From Shewanella sp. UCD-KL12 (GTDB taxonomy: Bacteria; Pseudomonadota; Gammaproteobacteria; Enterobacterales; Shewanellaceae): DNA of 64,000 nt. The notes under the pieces are model-generated. The model made no database searches. It saw only the letters and a list, made by a program, of their open reading frames with translations, and was not told the origin of the DNA. The stretch's first letter is position 1. Every line of letters starts with the position of its first letter. The translations under genes were made by a program, and so were the position numbers. The stretch spans positions 42,197-106,196 of the forward strand of contig NZ_MPHJ01000018.1 of NCBI RefSeq assembly GCF_001957125.1. The letters run 5' to 3'. Positions 61,737-64,000 of this stretch are shown here, in pieces.

Positions 61737-62030
61737 TTACACATTAACCTTGTGCTTTTTAAAGTACCAAACCGCGATCGGAATTTCTATTGCGCCATAA
61801 GTCACAAGCGTAAACCAAAACCAATTTGTATTGGTGAATAACAAACTGAACTCATGTCCACTACCCCAATAATTTAAGCCAACGACTAAGAGTGCAAACG
61901 CTGAGGTAAAAAGATCATAAAAAGAGATTTTATTAAAGTTGTTACCTGCGAGTTTCGGGTATATCGAGAGGTAAGCAACTAAAATAATAATGAAGTTTAG
62001 TAATATGATTGGTAATTCTGCTGAGTCCAT
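61737..62030 (-). CDS. Small membrane protein in integron cassette, unknown
   Basis: A 97-residue protein from the ATG at 62030 (AGGGA ten bases upstream); the longer frame to 62063 begins inside the attC-like site. Three predicted spans (LPIILLNFIIILVAYLSIY, FTSAFALLVVGLNYW, WFWFTLVTYGAIEIPIAVWYF) and a basic tail. No family is recognised. It lies between two attC-like sites on the minus strand, the standard cassette format of one gene per site. Confidence 0.6.
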   Translation of the reverse strand: MDSAELPIILLNFIIILVAYLSIYPKLAGNNFNKISFYDLFTSAFALLVVGLNYWGSGHEFSLLFTNTNWFWFTLVTYGAIEIPIAVWYFKKHKVNV

Positions 62031-62050
62031 TTTAATTATATCCCTGATAA

Positions 62051-62177
62051 AGCTAATGGCCATTTAAGGTGCGATATCGCTATGCTGACCATGGTAAGTT
62101 GTTGAATTATTATAAAATTAAGGTCGATGGGTGAAGCCGGTAAGCGTTAGGAGTCACTCTTAAATTGTTTGTTAGGT
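62051..62177 (-). other. attC-like recombination site after blc (decayed at one end)
   Basis: Minus strand: ACCTAAC (a perfect RYYYAAC box) then AATTTAAGAGTG; 75 bases later CGCACCTTAAATGGCCATTAGC. TTTAAGAGTG pairs with CACCTTAAA with one unpaired base, as attC stems have. The 3' box reads ATTAGCT rather than GTTRRRY. The blc stop codon lies within the first box. Confidence 0.6.
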
Positions 62178-62693
62178 TGATTTATGTTCCACGTATATCA
62201 ACTGCCCAACTGCAAAACCATTCTTTTTTGCTAATTGCTCAAATTTCGATTTAACTGTTTCACTTACCGTTGGGGTTCTTGATAACAACCAAAGGTAGTC
62301 ATTGTTCGGACCTGACACAAACGCATAATCATAGTTCTCTTTTTCTAATTCAAACACCACGTAAGAACCATAAAATGGACCAAAGAATGAAACTTTCAAG
62401 TACCCTTCATTTTCACTATTGACGAAATATGCCTTACCTTCCGCTTCTTTCCATTCGTTTTTATCAGCAGAGTAACCACGGTTGATAACTGAAACACCAC
62501 CATCAGAACGCATCGAATACTCGGCTGTTACTTTACTCAAGCCCCGCTCGAATGAGTGGTCTAAACGAGCAATTTCGTACCATTTACCTAAATAGTTATT
62601 CAACTCAAATGGTCTTACTGGCTGGATGGTTTTAGGCATCCCTAGGCAGCCACCTAAAGACAGTAACACTATAAATAATATGATTTTTTTCAT
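62172..62693 (-). CDS. blc: Outer-membrane lipocalin Blc-like lipoprotein in cassette
   Basis: A 173-residue lipoprotein with lipobox LGGC. Bacterial lipocalins of the Blc type bind lysophospholipids and fatty acids at the outer membrane. The lipocalin signature is NNYLGKWYEIARLDHSFERGL; later family segments are GYLKVSFFGPFYGSYVVFELE, YAFVSGPNNDYLWLLSRTP. Flanked by attC-like sites on both sides, so it is a mobile gene cassette. Blc genes are known integron passengers. Confidence 0.9.
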   Translation of the reverse strand: MKKIILFIVLLSLGGCLGMPKTIQPVRPFELNNYLGKWYEIARLDHSFERGLSKVTAEYSMRSDGGVSVINRGYSADKNEWKEAEGKAYFVNSENEGYLKVSFFGPFYGSYVVFELEKENYDYAFVSGPNNDYLWLLSRTPTVSETVKSKFEQLAKKNGFAVGQLIYVEHKST

Positions 62694-62709
62694 GGTTACC
62701 TCCGTGTAA

Positions 62710-62809
62710 ACCTAACGCCCTGCTAATAAGTGAACCATAGCTGGCGGGCGACTTGCGCAGCAAATGGCATGACAGCTATGGTGAATCTGGATTTAGCAGC
62801 TTGTTAAGA
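62710..62809 (-). other. attC recombination site between the Imm26-like and blc cassettes
   Basis: Minus strand: TCTTAAC, then AAGCTGCTAAATCC; about 85 bases on, CTTATTAGCAGGGC and the box GTTAGGT (fits GTTRRRY). AGCTGCTAA pairs with TTAGCAGG-type arm and the inner arms CACCATAGCTG / CAGCTATGGTTC pair as well. The last residues of the preceding gene (NKLLNPDSP) are encoded by the site, a common cassette trait. Confidence 0.8.
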
Positions 62810-63297
62810 GGCAATTTATACCTCAAATTCTCAGGTTTTTTGGCATGTTTCCATAAAATAGTATCGAGATAATCTGGTTCGAACCAGTCATCCCAAAACT
62901 CAAGAGCATAGTACGCATTAAGAAACTGGTTCATAATTCCTGAACCGTGCATTTCTGCACCGATCCACCCATTATCTCTGCAATCTTCATGTGGAAATGA
63001 AATAGTAGATATAACTGGCTTCCTATTTCCTAGCACTTTCCAAATACGTTTAGTAAGAAGATCCTTAGTTGTAAATTGGCAAGCTATTAACTTCGTATCA
63101 TTTAGCTCAAAAATTTCATCCATTGAAGGATAATGCTGAAACCTAACCTTAAAAAAAGCACATGTAATTGAGTTAAGAACTTCCGCCTCACGCCCAACAA
63201 CTTGGCCAATAGAAAATGTCCCATCACTTAACTCAACACTAAAGATATTTCCTATATCCCAAGTTTTCTTAGCCACTTCCCTTTGTCTCTTAGACAT
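62776..63297 (-). CDS. Imm26-like immunity-family protein in cassette
   Basis: A 173-residue protein. The N-terminal part WDIGNIFSVELSDGTFSIGQVVGREAEV resembles the Imm26 family, which includes proteins proposed to protect against polymorphic toxins. The rest has Trp-rich stretches (NGWIGAEMHGSG, YALEFWDDWFEPDY). No toxin gene is adjacent, typical for cassettes. The C-terminus is encoded by the attC site. The start (GGGGAG ten bases upstream) lies 100 bases from the IS110 transposase start and the two are divergent. Confidence 0.65.
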   Translation of the reverse strand: MSKRQREVAKKTWDIGNIFSVELSDGTFSIGQVVGREAEVLNSITCAFFKVRFQHYPSMDEIFELNDTKLIACQFTTKDLLTKRIWKVLGNRKPVISTISFPHEDCRDNGWIGAEMHGSGIMNQFLNAYYALEFWDDWFEPDYLDTILWKHAKKPENLRYKLPLNKLLNPDSP

Positions 63298-63315
63298 AAT
63301 GACTCCCCACTAAAG

Positions 63316-63399
63316 ATGCTGATCTCCAATCAATCGTGGGTTAGCTGAAAGCCAGAGCCATAATAGTTTTGTTAAAGAAACTAAATCGGAGATCAGCAT
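63316..63399. repeat. 12-bp inverted repeat in the IS110 left end
   Basis: ATGCTGATCTCC at 63316-63327 and GGAGATCAGCAT at 63388-63399 pair perfectly. The right arm covers the transposase ribosome-binding site and start codon. IS110-type elements often encode a guide (bridge) RNA in the non-coding end, and this 60-base interval could be part of one. Confidence 0.7.
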
Positions 63400-64000
63400 G
63401 AATAAACATAACATACTTTTTATTGGCCTTGATACACATAAAGAATTTGTAGAAGTTGCTTATATTGAAGATCAAAGAGGAGCGCAAGCGGTTCATTTTG
63501 GACGAATTTCAAGTGCGAAAGCCTCTATCACTAAACTGGCTAGACAGTTTCAATCTAGGTATCCAGAAGCAACCTTACACTTTGTGTATGAGGCAGGGCC
63601 CTGCGGTTACTGGATCTACCGATTGCTCACCAGCCTAGGTCACTGTTGCTATGTTATAGCCCCTTCTCTTATTCCCAAAAAGCCTGGTGAGAAAATTAAA
63701 ACCGATAAACGTGATGCGCTTAAGTTAGCAAAGCTACTCAAATCTGAAGATCTGACCACTATCTACGTACCGGAGCCTGAAGATGAAGCTATCCGCGATT
63801 TATCTCGTGCTCGTGAAACTGCGATGAAAGATTTAAAAGACGCTAAATACCAGCTTAAAGCGCTTCAGCTGAGAAATAACATTAACTATAGAGGCACCGC
63901 TAATTGGTCGCTAAAGCACTTACGGTGGCTGACTGAACTGATATTACCGCACCCTAGTCAACAGATTGTCTTGCAAGAATACTTACAAACCATTTCGGAG
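63398..64000 (+). mobile_element. IS110-family transposase, 5' part (continues beyond window)
   Basis: An open frame of 201 codons runs from the ATG at 63398 (GGAG six bases upstream) to the last base of the window. It shows the DEDD (RuvC-like) motifs of IS110 transposases: GLDTHKE, YEAGPCGYW and KTDKRDALKLAKLL, and then a helical segment (ARETAMKDLKDAKYQLKALQ). The C-terminal Ser-containing domain lies beyond the edge. IS110 elements have no long terminal repeats and use a guide RNA for site choice. Which subgroup it is cannot be told here. The frame is intact so far. Confidence 0.92.

Noticed and set aside
61526..61747. Plus-strand frame of 73 codons beside the cassettes
   Set aside because: It overlaps the degenerate attC-like site and the end of the membrane-protein cassette, and lacks a start signal.

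Overview
The window looks like the chromosome of a marine gammaproteobacterium, most likely Shewanella. The case rests on the gene order ubiE-ubiJ-ubiB-tatABC-(secreted protein)-tatD-GGDEF-hemB, a DUF3012 lipoprotein, an ammonia-forming NrfA, many TonB-dependent receptors, a chitin/GlcNAc cluster and Shewanella-type intergenic repeats. This is an assignment by recognition; no database was searched. I saw no rRNA, tRNA, CRISPR array or prophage.

Layout. 1-4532: the 3' end of one TonB-dependent receptor (TBDR), a complete second TBDR, and a periplasmic thioredoxin-like protein. 4808-13828 (minus strand): a housekeeping block for ubiquinone synthesis (ubiE, ubiJ, ubiB), Tat export (tatA, tatB, tatC), tatD, a membrane diguanylate cyclase and hemB. 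13959-14400: a non-coding array of about five 92-bp tandem repeats. 14465-16163: a formimidoylglutamase-like gene and rraA. 16499-19597: a small membrane protein, a PAP2 phosphatase and glycosyltransferase pair behind a candidate Pho box, and a membrane-anchored protein with a HEPN-like motif. 19722-25319: a sensor HD-GYP protein, a BamA-like outer-membrane barrel and a secreted DUF3108-like protein. 25320-27698: a long AT-rich leader and nrfA. 27869-30860: accC, accB, aroQ and arfB.

31146-38729: small proteins, then a heavy-metal RND efflux set (His/Cys-rich periplasmic protein, TolC-type channel, His-rich adaptor, CusA/CzcA-type pump). 39188-40665: a TlpA-like thioredoxin and mepA. 40688-53510: a chitin/GlcNAc-type cluster with a GH20 hexosaminidase, ROK kinase, FucP-type sugar transporter, a chitin-oligosaccharide deacetylase with two chitin-binding modules, a TBDR, a flavin-dependent tryptophan-halogenase homologue and an AraC regulator. 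The likely flow is import of chitin-derived oligosaccharides through the TBDR, periplasmic deacetylation and hydrolysis, uptake and phosphorylation. The role of the halogenase is unknown. 53576-60929: a three-domain cysteine desulfurase/persulfide-dioxygenase-like/rhodanese fusion, YhcH, a patatin-like lipase, a Lon-N protein and an RluA-type pseudouridine synthase.

61029-64000: accessory DNA. It holds a MITE-like repeat (second copy at 50579), then three minus-strand genes separated by attC-like sites (membrane protein, lipocalin Blc, Imm26-like protein). This looks like a small integron cassette array with no integrase in view, and it abuts an IS110-family element cut by the window end. The observations most worth following are this array with its IS110, the TBDR-halogenase-AraC locus, the Pho-box PAP2/glycosyltransferase pair, the three-domain sulfur fusion, the 92-bp repeats, the MITE family and an sRNA candidate at 38915-39046.
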